Shown here one piece after another: positions 52,952 through 61,203 of a stretch of 64,000 nucleotides of DNA (its first letter is position 1; each line of letters starts with the position of its first letter). This DNA comes from Holophagaceae bacterium (GTDB lineage Bacteria; Acidobacteriota; Holophagae; Holophagales; Holophagaceae), in contig JADJVL010000010.1 in assembly GCA_016710635.1 (NCBI GenBank), positions 124,001 to 188,000 of the forward strand, given 5' to 3'. A model generated the notes under the pieces. The model was not told the origin of the DNA and searched no databases. It was given only the letters and a program-made list of their open reading frames with translations. A program made the translations under genes and the position numbers.

Positions 52952-54229
52952 ATGCGCCTCCTTCCCGCCTTCCTGCTCTGCGGCGTGCTCGCCAGCCAGG
53001 CCCAGGCCCAGGCCCTCCGCCTCATCCGCGCGGGCCGTCTGGTGGACGTGCACTTCAACCGGGTGCTGGAGGACCAGGGGATCCTGATCAAGGGGGATCG
53101 CGTGGAAGCCGTGGGCTCCTGGGCCTGGGCCCAGCAGCAGGCTCCCAAGGACACGCCGGCCATCGACCTCTCCGGCATGACGGTCCTGCCCGGCCTCATC
53201 GACGCCCACACCCACGTGCTGCTCCAGGGCGACATCACCTCCGCCGAATACGACGAGCAGCTGCTGAAGGAAAGCATCCCCTACCGGACGCTGCGGGCTT
53301 CCGTGGCCGCCCGCAACGCGCTGTGGTGGGGCTTCACCGCCATCCGCGACCTGGAGACCGAAGGCGCCATGTACGCGGACGTGGACCTCAAGCGCGCCAT
53401 CCAGAACGGCATTGTTGCGGGCCCCCGCATGTTCGTGGCCACCCGGGCCTTCAGCGCCACCGGCATGTATCCGCTGACGGGCTACAGCTGGGAGCTGAAG
53501 GTGCCCGAGGGCGTGCAGATCGTGGATGGCGTCGCGGAGATCCGGAAGGGCGTGCGCGAGCAGGTGAAGTTCGGCGCCGACTGGATCAAGGTCTATGTGG
53601 ACCGCCGCTACTGGATCGCCGATGACGGCCGCCTGCGCTCCATGGTGAACTTCTCCCCCGAGGAGCTGCGGGCCTTCGTGGACGAGGCCCACCGCCTGGG
53701 CAAGACGGCGGCGGCCCACGCCATGGGCTTCGACGGCATCGACGCGGCCCTGTCCGCGGGCTTCGACACCATCGAGCACGGCTCGGGCTTCACCGAGCCG
53801 CTCATGGACCGCGCCATCGCCCAGGGCGTCTGGTGGTGCCCCACGCTCTACGTGGGCGAGTGGGTCGCCAATGGCCGGGGCGGCGTGTGGCTGAGGCTCC
53901 CCGAGCTCACCGGGAAGGCCGTCCGCCGCGCCGTGCAGAAAGGCGTGAAGATCGCCAACGGCAGCGACGCCGGCGGCTACGCCTGGACCGAGAACCCCGC
54001 CAAGGAGCTGGCCCTCCTCGTGAAGCACGGCATGACCCCCATGCAGGCCATCCAGGCCGCCACCACCGTCGCCGCGGACCTGCTGCGGGAGACGAAGAAC
54101 CTTGGCAGCATCGAGGCCGGCCGCTACGCCGACATCGTGGCGGTCAAGGAGGATCCCCTGCAGGACATCACGGCCCTGCAGCGCATCACGTTCGTGATGA
54201 AGGGCGGACAGGTCGTGCGGGAGAAGTAG
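52952..54229 (+). CDS. Secreted amidohydrolase (imidazolonepropionase/prolidase-like)
   Basis: A 425-residue exported metal-dependent hydrolase. The signal peptide is LLPAFLLCGVLASQAQAQ. The amidohydrolase metal site is complete: GLIDAHTHVLL, FGADWIKVYVD (bridging lysine), AAHAMGFDGI, TIEHGSGF and ANGSDAGGYAW (aspartate). The family includes Xaa-Pro dipeptidases and imidazolonepropionase-like enzymes; the exact substrate is unknown. I favour ATG 52952, which has GGAG upstream and begins the signal peptide; in-frame ATG 52931 would add seven polar residues. Confidence 0.9.
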   Translation: MRLLPAFLLCGVLASQAQAQALRLIRAGRLVDVHFNRVLEDQGILIKGDRVEAVGSWAWAQQQAPKDTPAIDLSGMTVLPGLIDAHTHVLLQGDITSAEYDEQLLKESIPYRTLRASVAARNALWWGFTAIRDLETEGAMYADVDLKRAIQNGIVAGPRMFVATRAFSATGMYPLTGYSWELKVPEGVQIVDGVAEIRKGVREQVKFGADWIKVYVDRRYWIADDGRLRSMVNFSPEELRAFVDEAHRLGKTAAAHAMGFDGIDAALSAGFDTIEHGSGFTEPLMDRAIAQGVWWCPTLYVGEWVANGRGGVWLRLPELTGKAVRRAVQKGVKIANGSDAGGYAWTENPAKELALLVKHGMTPMQAIQAATTVAADLLRETKNLGSIEAGRYADIVAVKEDPLQDITALQRITFVMKGGQVVREK

Positions 54230-54299
54230 GGGGGGCTCCAAATTTTCTGTGCCTCCTCGAGCTTTCGAACGGCTCGGACCAGGGCGAAACGCTGGTTGG

Positions 54300-54385
54300 G
54301 GTTGAACAGAGCACCCTTTCAAAGTGCGGTTCGCGGTGTGTGCGAACCGTGCTTTGGAAGGGTGCCGGCAAGCGGAGCGCGGCAG
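54300..54385 (+). repeat. Variable-stem hairpin repeat, copy C1
   Basis: Rightward copy: 24-base-pair stem (54311-54334 and 54342-54365) with 7-base loop GGTGTGT, then the tail CGGCAAGCGGAGCGCGGCAG. The three non-Watson-Crick positions are all T/G or G/T on this strand, so they pair as wobbles in the plus-strand RNA. The stem top and loop size match copy B, and the tail matches copies A and C2. Confidence 0.78.
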
Positions 54386-54500
54386 GGTGGGAGAAAGCCC
54401 TTTCCTCGATTCCTCCCGATGGGAGAGGCGCGGGAGAGGATCGCCTTTGACCTCGCCACATCCGGGACGGTTGCCCCAGACCGTGCGTTCCTCATGGTCC

Positions 54501-54590
54501 TGGCGCGCTATCGCTTGCCCGCATGTGTGTCTGACACGGCCGAAAAAGCCGGCCGTGCCAGCCGCACATGCCTTGTTGAAGGTCAAACCC
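54501..54590 (-). repeat. Variable-stem hairpin repeat, copy C2
   Basis: Leftward copy facing C1. On the minus strand: flank TTTGACCTTCAACAAGG, 22-base-pair imperfect stem (54550-54571 with 54521-54542) whose top CGGCCGGCTTTTTCGGCCG is like that of copy A, then the tail GGGCAAGCGATAGCGCGCCA. Three positions are imperfect, only one of them a wobble on the sense strand, so this copy looks more decayed. Confidence 0.75.
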
Positions 54591-54648
54591 GCCAACCATC
54601 TCGCCAACTCCGGAGGGCCCTTCTGGCGCCACCTCCGCCCGTCCTGTC

Positions 54649-54654
54649 TAAACT
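54649..54654 (+). promoter_or_regulatory. Candidate -10 box of the flavin reductase gene
   Basis: TAAACT six bases before ATG 54661. Transcription would start at or next to the ATG, giving a leaderless mRNA; no ribosome binding site is seen before the ATG. Confidence 0.4.
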
Positions 54655-54660
54655 CTCCCC

Positions 54661-55518
54661 ATGCCCCTCCACACCGTCCTCGCCGCCGACCTGAACCCCA
54701 TCCAGACCAACGCCTGGCTCTGCGCCGGCGTGGCGCCGCGGCCCATCGCCTTCGCGTCCACGGTGGACGAGGCTGGCGTGCGGAACCTGGCGCCCTTCTC
54801 CTTCTTCAACGCCTTTGGGTCGAACCCGCCGATGATCGCCTTCGCGCCGAACCGCCGGGGCCGGGACGGGTCGGTGAAGCACACCTACCTCAACGCCGTC
54901 GCGGTGAAGGAATTCGTCATCGCCACCGTGAGCCACGCCATGGTCCAGCAGATGAACGTGGCCTCCGCGGAGTATGGCGATGGCGTGGACGAATTCGTGA
55001 AGAGCGGCTTCACGCCCATGCCCGCCCGCTTCGTGAAGGCGGCCCTCGTGGCGGAATCGCCCCTCCAGATGGAATGCAGGCTGCACCAAGTGGTGGAGCT
55101 GGGCACCGGCCCCGGCAGCGGGCTGATGATCCTGGGCGAAGTGCTCTGCTTCCACGTGCAGGAACACCTTCTCAAAGGCGACCTGCCGGATCCCGCCCTC
55201 CTCGACCACGTGGGCCGCAACGGCGGCGCCTTCTATACCCGCGCCTTCGGCGAGGCCCTCTTCCAGGTGGCCAAGCCCGCGGGCCAGCCCATCGGCTGGG
55301 AGGCCGTGCCCGAGGTCCTGAAGGCCAGTCACATTCTCAGCGCCAACGACCTGGGACGCATGGCCAACACGGCGGTGCTGCCGGACCTGGCAGCCGCCGA
55401 GGGGCGCAGCGGCGATCCCGCCTCGGCGGAAGGGCTGGAGCAGGCCATCCACCTCGCCCTGGGGCGGGAAGATCTGGCGGAGGCCTGGCGCCTGGCGGGA
55501 CTGCGGCTCAGATCCTGA
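54661..55518 (+). CDS. Flavin reductase-like FMN-binding protein
   Basis: A 285-residue protein of the flavin reductase-like split-barrel family, usually FMN-dependent NAD(P)H oxidoreductases. The FMN-binding segment is clear: AGVAPRPIAFASTVDEAGVR, then NLAPFSFFNAFGSNPPMIAF and KEFVIATVSHAMVQQMN. The C-terminal 80 residues are an extra helical part. The physiological electron acceptor is unknown. ATG 54661 appears leaderless. It meets the mscS-type gene end to end (stops at 55518 and 55519). Confidence 0.88.
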   Translation: MPLHTVLAADLNPIQTNAWLCAGVAPRPIAFASTVDEAGVRNLAPFSFFNAFGSNPPMIAFAPNRRGRDGSVKHTYLNAVAVKEFVIATVSHAMVQQMNVASAEYGDGVDEFVKSGFTPMPARFVKAALVAESPLQMECRLHQVVELGTGPGSGLMILGEVLCFHVQEHLLKGDLPDPALLDHVGRNGGAFYTRAFGEALFQVAKPAGQPIGWEAVPEVLKASHILSANDLGRMANTAVLPDLAAAEGRSGDPASAEGLEQAIHLALGREDLAEAWRLAGLRLRS

Positions 55519-56415
55519 TCAGTCCGTCCCGAGCTCTGCGGCGGCTTCCCCGCCCATCTTCGTATGCACGATGCGCTGCGGTATCGGGCTGGCGATGCCT
55601 TCGGCGCGGAAGCGCAGGATGATGCGCTTGCGGTACTCCCGCGCGGCCTCGTACTGGCGGCCCGGGGCGGTCTTGGTGTAGGTGCGGATGCTGCAGCCGT
55701 CCTTGCCGAAGCTCTCCACGCCCTTCACCTCCGTGGGCTCCTTGACGAGGTCCGGCAGGGCCGCAGCCATGTCCCGGCCGAGCTCCTGCAGGAGGGCGAT
55801 GACCCGGTCCAGATCCGCGTCGTAGCCGACCTCCACGTCCACCAGGGCCTTGGAGTAGTCCTTGCTCAGGACGATGACCTTCGTGATGGCGCCGTTGGGG
55901 ATGAAGTGGGCGCGGCCCTCGCCGTCCCGCAGCTGGGTGATGCGCAGCGTCATGCGCTCCACGTGGCCCAGGTGCTTGCCGTCGTCCAGGGAGATCAGGT
56001 CCCCCACGGCGAACTGGTCCTCCAGCAACAGGAAGAAGCCCGAGATGACGTCCTTCACCAGGGACTGGGCGCCGAAGCCCAGGGCCACGCCGGCGATGCC
56101 GGCGCCGGCCACGAGGGGCCCGATGTTGACGCCGAACTCCTGCAGCACCATGAGCAGGAAGAAGACCGCGGCGATGACCCGGGAGGCGTTGCGCAGCACC
56201 GAGCCCAGGGTGTCCGCCCGGCGCTCGGCCTCCGTGGTCACGCCCTCGTTCCCGTCATCCACGGCTCGGCGCACGGCCTTGGAGACCAGCCGGATGGCGT
56301 AGAGGAAGAGGACGCAGGCCACCAGCACCAGGGCAAGGTGCTGGAGCTTGATCCGGCCCGTGTGTTCCAGCCAGGCGAGGAGGCTGGTGGCGAGGTCCTT
56401 GACGGCGGGGCCCAT
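55519..56415 (-). CDS. MscS-family mechanosensitive channel
   Basis: A 298-residue small-conductance channel that relieves osmotic pressure in the inner membrane. It has three hydrophobic segments, the pore helix VAGAGIAGVALGFGAQSLVK with the Gly/Ala pattern of MscS TM3, and the beta domain FFLLLEDQFAVGDLISLDD followed by THE typical RITQLRDGEGRAHFIPNG. A cytosolic alpha/beta domain closes the protein. Start ATG 56415, next to the stop of the homogentisate dioxygenase gene, so both may share a transcript. Confidence 0.93.
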   Translation of the reverse strand: MGPAVKDLATSLLAWLEHTGRIKLQHLALVLVACVLFLYAIRLVSKAVRRAVDDGNEGVTTEAERRADTLGSVLRNASRVIAAVFFLLMVLQEFGVNIGPLVAGAGIAGVALGFGAQSLVKDVISGFFLLLEDQFAVGDLISLDDGKHLGHVERMTLRITQLRDGEGRAHFIPNGAITKVIVLSKDYSKALVDVEVGYDADLDRVIALLQELGRDMAAALPDLVKEPTEVKGVESFGKDGCSIRTYTKTAPGRQYEAAREYRKRIILRFRAEGIASPIPQRIVHTKMGGEAAAELGTD

Positions 56416-57603
56416 CTACTTCCAGCTCGCCCAGTAGTTGAGGTTCTCCACCAGCCCCGCCGCCGGCGTGGCCTGGAGGTAGTTGATCGTGTCCACCATC
56501 ACCGCCACCTCGTCGGTGCGGTCCTTGGTGCGGCTCAGGGGAATCGCCTTCGGGTGGGGTCCGTGGTGGATGCCCGTGGGATGCCAGGTGACCATGCCGG
56601 CGCCGATGCCGTCCCGGCTGAAGAAGTGGCCGTCGGAGTAGAAGAGCACCTCGTCGTAGTCGATGTTGCGGTGGTAGAAGGGCACGCGCATGGCGCCCTC
56701 CTCCTCCTCGAAGGGACGGGGCAGGAAGGAGCAGATGACGAAGTTCTTCGCCAGGAAGGTCGTGTGCACTGAGGGCGGCAAGTGGTAGCGGTGGGACATC
56801 ACGGGGCGGATGTCCTTCACGTTGATGCGCCACACGGTGAGGTCGCCCTTCCAGCCCACGACATCGAGGGGGTTGAAGGGATAGAACACCTTGGTGATCT
56901 GGTTCTCCCGCTTGATGTGGACCGCCCACTCGCGGCTTGGGGTCTCCTCGTAGTCCGCCAGCTCCGGCGTGTCGATCATGGCGGGGTCGAAGAGGGCGTT
57001 GGGCCCCAGCATCCCGCGGTCCGGCACGGTGACTTCGCCGGCGCTCTCGATGAGGAGGTAGCGCTGCACCGAGTCGTTGGGCAGGAAGCGGTAAGTGGTG
57101 CCCCGGGGCAGGACCAGGTAGTCGCCGCGGACATAGTCGAGGTTCCCGAAGTCCGTCTCCAGGCGCCCGCCGCCGGCGTGGATGAAGTAGACGTCGTCGC
57201 CGTCCGTGTTGCGGTAGAAGAAGTCCATGGGGGAAGGCGCGACGAAGTGCATCGCCACGTCCTGGTTGTGAAGGAAGCAGACCGGCGCGAAGGCCGCTTC
57301 CGTGCTGCCGAACAGGGACGCGCCGAGGGCCTTGGCCCGGGCCTCCTGGGTGGCGGCGTCGCCCTCCATGGCGGGATCCACGGGGAAGAGGTTGTTCAGG
57401 TCGTAGCTGTGGGGCCGCAGCGGGCCCTCGATGCGGGTCCAGTCCGTGGGTGGGTGGAGGCGGTAGAGATGGGTGGTCTTGCCGAAGAAGCCATTCCGGG
57501 CGTGCTCCTCCTCGAAGGTGCCCTCCGGCAGGTCCACGTGGGCCTGGCGCGCGTGCTTCCCCTTCCGGAGCGGGAACAGGGGCGTCTCATTGGAAAGTCT
57601 CAT
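56416..57603 (-). CDS. hmgA: Homogentisate 1,2-dioxygenase
   Basis: A cupin-fold Fe(II) enzyme that opens the ring of homogentisate in tyrosine/phenylalanine breakdown. The 395 residues contain RGDYLVLPRGTTYRF, FPFNPLD-like FYPFNPLDVVGWKGDLTVW, the iron-site region FYHRNIDYDEVLFYSDGHFF and the His cluster HPTGIHHGPHP. I chose ATG 57603; upstream codons of the frame have no family similarity. Its product would go, via an isomerase, to fumarylacetoacetate, the likely substrate of the hydrolase encoded at 51891. Confidence 0.9.
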   Translation of the reverse strand: MRLSNETPLFPLRKGKHARQAHVDLPEGTFEEEHARNGFFGKTTHLYRLHPPTDWTRIEGPLRPHSYDLNNLFPVDPAMEGDAATQEARAKALGASLFGSTEAAFAPVCFLHNQDVAMHFVAPSPMDFFYRNTDGDDVYFIHAGGGRLETDFGNLDYVRGDYLVLPRGTTYRFLPNDSVQRYLLIESAGEVTVPDRGMLGPNALFDPAMIDTPELADYEETPSREWAVHIKRENQITKVFYPFNPLDVVGWKGDLTVWRINVKDIRPVMSHRYHLPPSVHTTFLAKNFVICSFLPRPFEEEEGAMRVPFYHRNIDYDEVLFYSDGHFFSRDGIGAGMVTWHPTGIHHGPHPKAIPLSRTKDRTDEVAVMVDTINYLQATPAAGLVENLNYWASWK

Positions 57604-57745
57604 GATCGTCCTCGGGGTAATCGTCCAGTCTGGAAGGGCCGGGGCGTGACGGAAATCACGCGATCCGGGCCCGCCGGCGCCCCTGCCGGGAAGCCGCCGC
57701 AGGGACCATTCTGACGGCATCGGCCGTGGCGCGGGCCCGGCAGGT

Positions 57746-60700
57746 TCAGCGTCCGCGCCGCTCCCGTTGGGCCTCCTCCAGAAGAGGCCGCCATTCCCGC
57801 TGAAGCAGCGGGTTCGCCGCCAGCGCGGCCTTGAACTCCACGGCGGCGGCCTCCGCATCCCGCCGGCGCAGGCCGGCCTCCGACCCGTCCCGGGCGCGCA
57901 GGGCCAGCAGGACCGCGCGCAGGGCCCGCGCTTCGGGCTGACGCGGGTTCAGGGCCGCGGAGCGGTCGAGGGCCTCCAGGCCCGCCTGGAGCTCCGGCCC
58001 GGCGCCCCCCGGCGCCCGCAGGCCCGCTTCGAGGGCCAGCCGGGCCCGCAGGTTCAGGCGCACCGTGCTCCGACCGCCCAGGGCTTCCGCCTGCCGCAGG
58101 AACTGCCCGGCCGCGGAAAGATGCTTCGCCGCCGCAGCGGGACTCAGCCGGGCCGCCAGCAGTTCGAGCCGCGCCCGCCGTTCCCAGAGGAAGGGGGAGC
58201 CGGCGTCCCGCTTCAGGGCGGAGGCCAGGGCCTCCCGGCCTTCCGTCAGCGTCGCCTCGAAGGGCCGCCGGCCTTCGGCGAGGAGTTCCGCCTTGACCAG
58301 CAGGACATCCACGAAGGTCGCCGCGATCTCCGCGTAGTCCCGGATGATCGCCCTCGCCTGGCGGGCGGCCTGCTCCGCTTCCTCCAGGACGCCCCAGGCC
58401 TCCTGCCCCGCCGCCCGCAGGTAGGTGGCCTTCAGCAGCAGCGCCTGGGCGCGGTGGACGGTGGCCTGGGGCATGGCGGGGTTGCGCCCGAGGGCCGCCT
58501 GGAAATGCCCCAGGGCCTGCTCCAAGTCCGGCCGCGGATCCCCGCCCTGGTCGAAGTGGTGCAGGGCGAGGCGGAACCGCACCTTGCCCCGCTCGTCCCA
58601 GAAATCCGCGGACTGGGGGTTCAGCTCCAGGGCCTTCGCGAGGCTCGCTTCCGCCGCTTCCAGATCGGCGCGGGGATCGTCCCCCCGGTCGCTCTTCATT
58701 TCCGCCACCAGATGCAAGGCGTTGGAGAGGTTGCCGTAGGCCTGCGTGCTGTCCGGGTTGGCGGCGAGGGCCCGCCGGAAGGCGCCCAAACTGGCCTCCA
58801 GGGAGGGCCCGGGATCCTGGCCCGCCCGGAAGGCGGCCTCCGCGCGGATGCCGTGGATGACGCCCAGGCTCCGGTGGAGGCTCGCGTTGCCGGGCTCGAG
58901 GGCCTGGCCCCGCCGCACGGCCTCCTCCGCCTGGCGCAGGGCCGGCGCACCGTCGCCGCCCCGGCCGGTCTCCTGCTGGGAGAGGTACCACCAGGCATTG
59001 GCCAGGCGCTCGTAGATCCGGATGCCGCCGGGATCCAGGCGCAAGGCCGTTTCCGCCGCCCGGATCGAAGCCCGCAGGGCCTCCCGGCCGTCGCGGCCCG
59101 AGTTGTCGAAGTCGCTGGCCCGCAGCCAGTGGAACCGCGCCTCGAGTTCGAAGGATTCCGCCCGGTGCGGATCCGCCCGCCGGGCCTCGTCCAGGGCCTC
59201 CAGGCCCCGCGTGAAGGGCTCCTCCGTGGCCCGGCCCTGCTCCACCGCCACCATCGTCTCGATGAGCAGGGCCCCGGCCTTGCCCAGGAGCAGGGTGTCG
59301 TCGCTGCGGGCGATGGTCCGGGCCCGGTCGTAGGCCTCCCCGGCCTTCCGCGCCGCTTCCAGGGCGGGGCCGTAGGCGCCCCGTTCCGCGTCGGCGGCGG
59401 CCCGCGCCCGCCAGATCTGGCCCTCAAGGGCCAGGGCTTCGTAGAACCACGGGACCTGCTCGGTGGATTCGCCCGCCTTCCGCAGGGCCTCGTCGAAGCG
59501 TTCCTCCTGCAGGGCGATGAGGCCCTCCGTGTAGGCCCGGCTGCCCGGCAGGCTCCGCCCGGCGGCCAGGTAGCGCAGGGCCGGCTCCCGGAACTCGGCG
59601 GCCAGGGCCCGCTTCCGCCCCTCGCGCTGCACCGGGTCGGGCAGCTTCCGGGCCTCCGCGAGAGCTTCCTGGTAGAGCCCGGCGAAGGCCTGGCCCAGGG
59701 CCTGGACCGCTTCCGGCGGGCGGTGGCCGAGCTGCCAGGCCCGTTCCAGCTCTTTGCGGGCCGAAGCCAGGTCGCCCAGGGCCAGGTGTCCCCGGCCCAG
59801 GGCCGCGCGGCCAGGCCCTTCCGCCACGGCGCCGAGCTTCGCCATCCGGGCGGTGATGGAGGCCATGCGTTCCCTGACCGCGGCCTTCTCGGCGCGAAGG
59901 TCATGCATGGGCAGGAGGTGGCCGTAGCGCAGGAGGGCGTCGATCTGGGCGGCCTCCTGGCCGAATTCCTGGGCCAGGGCGGCCTGGGCCTTGGCCCGCA
60001 GGGTCGCCCGCAGGCCCCAGCCACCGAGGACGAGGGCCGCGAGCACGGAGCCCGTCACCAGGGCGCTGACCGCGGGATGCTTCCGGATGCGGCGCTGCAG
60101 GCGCTGGAGGGGGCCGATCTGCCGGGCCCGCACGGGCTCGCCGTCGAGGAAGCGCCGCAGGTCATCCGCGAGGGCCTGGGCCGAGTCGTAGCGCCGGGCC
60201 GGATCCTTCTCCAGGCACTTGAGGGTGATGCTTTCCAGATCCGCCGGCAGGCTCGGCACCAGCTGCCGCAGGGGCCTGGGCTCCTCCGTGAGGATCGCGA
60301 CGAAGACGTCCACGGAGGTCCGGGCGTCGAAGGGCAGCTTTCCCGTGAACACCTCGTACAGCGTGGCCCCCAGGGAATAGACGTCGCTGCGCCGGTCCAC
60401 CGCGTCCGCGTCCCCCCGGGCCTGTTCCGGCGCCATGAAGGCGGGCGTGCCGACGATGAGGCCCGTCTGGGTGAGGCCCGGAGCCTCCTGGGCTCGGGCC
60501 AGCCCGAAGTCCATCACGTAGGGCTGCAGCCGGCCGTCCGCCAGGCGCTCCACCATGATGTTGCCGGTCTTGATGTCCCGGTGGATGAGGCCCAGGCGGT
60601 GGGCGGCGTGCAGGCCTTCCGCCACCCGGCGCATCAGGTCCGCCTTCACTTCGATGCCTAGCTCCTTCAAGCATTCGTTCAGCGGCGTGCCGTCGATGTA

Positions 60701-61081
60701 CTGCAGGGCGATGTAGGGCTGACCCAGCCATTCGCCGACTTCGTGGATCCGGCAGACGGCCTCGTGCTCCACCCGCGCCTGGGCCTGGGCCTCCTGGGCG
60801 AAGCGGCGGGCGGCGGTGAGGGAATCCGAAGCGATGAACTTCAGCGCCACCAGGCGGCCCAGCTTGCGGTCCCGGGCCTTGTAGACGCGGCCCATACCGC
60901 CCTTGGCGAGGAAGCCCAGCACTTCGTAGCGGTCCCACCCGGCCAGGGAGGCCTCCAGGGCTTCGACCCCCGGGCCCGGGCCGGCTTCGGCGCGGGTGGG
61001 GGCCGCGGAGGGATCCGGACCCGCGCCCTCGCGGACATCGGCCGCAGGCCGGGGACCGGTTTCCTGGGGATCGTCGTTCAT
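57746..61081 (-). CDS. Ser/Thr protein kinase with transmembrane helix and TPR-rich sensor region
   Basis: A 1111-residue membrane-bound kinase. The N-terminal 45 residues are disordered; the kinase domain (about 50-315) is complete with LAKGGMGRVYKA, Lys81, HRDIKTGN (Asp169), DFG 191-193 and APEQ 217-220. A helix near 338-358 (VTGSVLAALVLGGWGL) places about 750 residues of helical TPR-like repeats outside the cytoplasm. It could phosphorylate proteins read by the FHA domains encoded in the same window, which is inference. Start ATG 61081. Confidence 0.94.
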   Translation of the reverse strand: MNDDPQETGPRPAADVREGAGPDPSAAPTRAEAGPGPGVEALEASLAGWDRYEVLGFLAKGGMGRVYKARDRKLGRLVALKFIASDSLTAARRFAQEAQAQARVEHEAVCRIHEVGEWLGQPYIALQYIDGTPLNECLKELGIEVKADLMRRVAEGLHAAHRLGLIHRDIKTGNIMVERLADGRLQPYVMDFGLARAQEAPGLTQTGLIVGTPAFMAPEQARGDADAVDRRSDVYSLGATLYEVFTGKLPFDARTSVDVFVAILTEEPRPLRQLVPSLPADLESITLKCLEKDPARRYDSAQALADDLRRFLDGEPVRARQIGPLQRLQRRIRKHPAVSALVTGSVLAALVLGGWGLRATLRAKAQAALAQEFGQEAAQIDALLRYGHLLPMHDLRAEKAAVRERMASITARMAKLGAVAEGPGRAALGRGHLALGDLASARKELERAWQLGHRPPEAVQALGQAFAGLYQEALAEARKLPDPVQREGRKRALAAEFREPALRYLAAGRSLPGSRAYTEGLIALQEERFDEALRKAGESTEQVPWFYEALALEGQIWRARAAADAERGAYGPALEAARKAGEAYDRARTIARSDDTLLLGKAGALLIETMVAVEQGRATEEPFTRGLEALDEARRADPHRAESFELEARFHWLRASDFDNSGRDGREALRASIRAAETALRLDPGGIRIYERLANAWWYLSQQETGRGGDGAPALRQAEEAVRRGQALEPGNASLHRSLGVIHGIRAEAAFRAGQDPGPSLEASLGAFRRALAANPDSTQAYGNLSNALHLVAEMKSDRGDDPRADLEAAEASLAKALELNPQSADFWDERGKVRFRLALHHFDQGGDPRPDLEQALGHFQAALGRNPAMPQATVHRAQALLLKATYLRAAGQEAWGVLEEAEQAARQARAIIRDYAEIAATFVDVLLVKAELLAEGRRPFEATLTEGREALASALKRDAGSPFLWERRARLELLAARLSPAAAAKHLSAAGQFLRQAEALGGRSTVRLNLRARLALEAGLRAPGGAGPELQAGLEALDRSAALNPRQPEARALRAVLLALRARDGSEAGLRRRDAEAAAVEFKAALAANPLLQREWRPLLEEAQRERRGR

Positions 61082-61142
61082 GGCGCCTTGGGGAAGTCCC
61101 CCATGATGGCACCTGCGCGGGGATCGATGCGGTCAAGACGCT

Positions 61143-61174
61143 CGCCCATCCGGAAGCGTCGTTCCGGATGGGCG
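61143..61174. terminator. Strong hairpin after the P5C dehydrogenase gene
   Basis: CGCCCATCCGGAA and TTCCGGATGGGCG pair perfectly (13 bp) around GCGTCG, about 30 bases downstream of the leftward pruA stop and 62 bases upstream of the kinase start. No T-run follows leftward, so it may be a rho-type pause or mRNA stabiliser. Confidence 0.5.
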
Positions 61175-61203
61175 GTGTCGGTCTGGGGCGGAAAGGCTCC
61201 GGC

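Larger units (their letters stand above)
54230..54660. other. Gene-free region with two facing hairpin repeats
   Basis: The 431 bases between the amidohydrolase and the flavin reductase hold repeat copies C1 and C2 (annotated separately) and between them (54386-54500) a unique stretch with a small inverted repeat near 54413-54430 (CCTCCC/GGGAGAGG). Short open frames cross the hairpins but show no protein-like composition. A -10 candidate is at 54649. Confidence 0.7.

Noticed and set aside
54296..54694. Small open frames crossing the two facing hairpins
   Set aside because: They translate both arms of the hairpins and the tails; no protein-like pattern, and they differ in frame between copies.
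57767..60661. A 964-codon open frame opposite the kinase-TPR gene
   Set aside because: Shadow frame; the minus strand carries all kinase motifs and the shadow has no recognisable fold.
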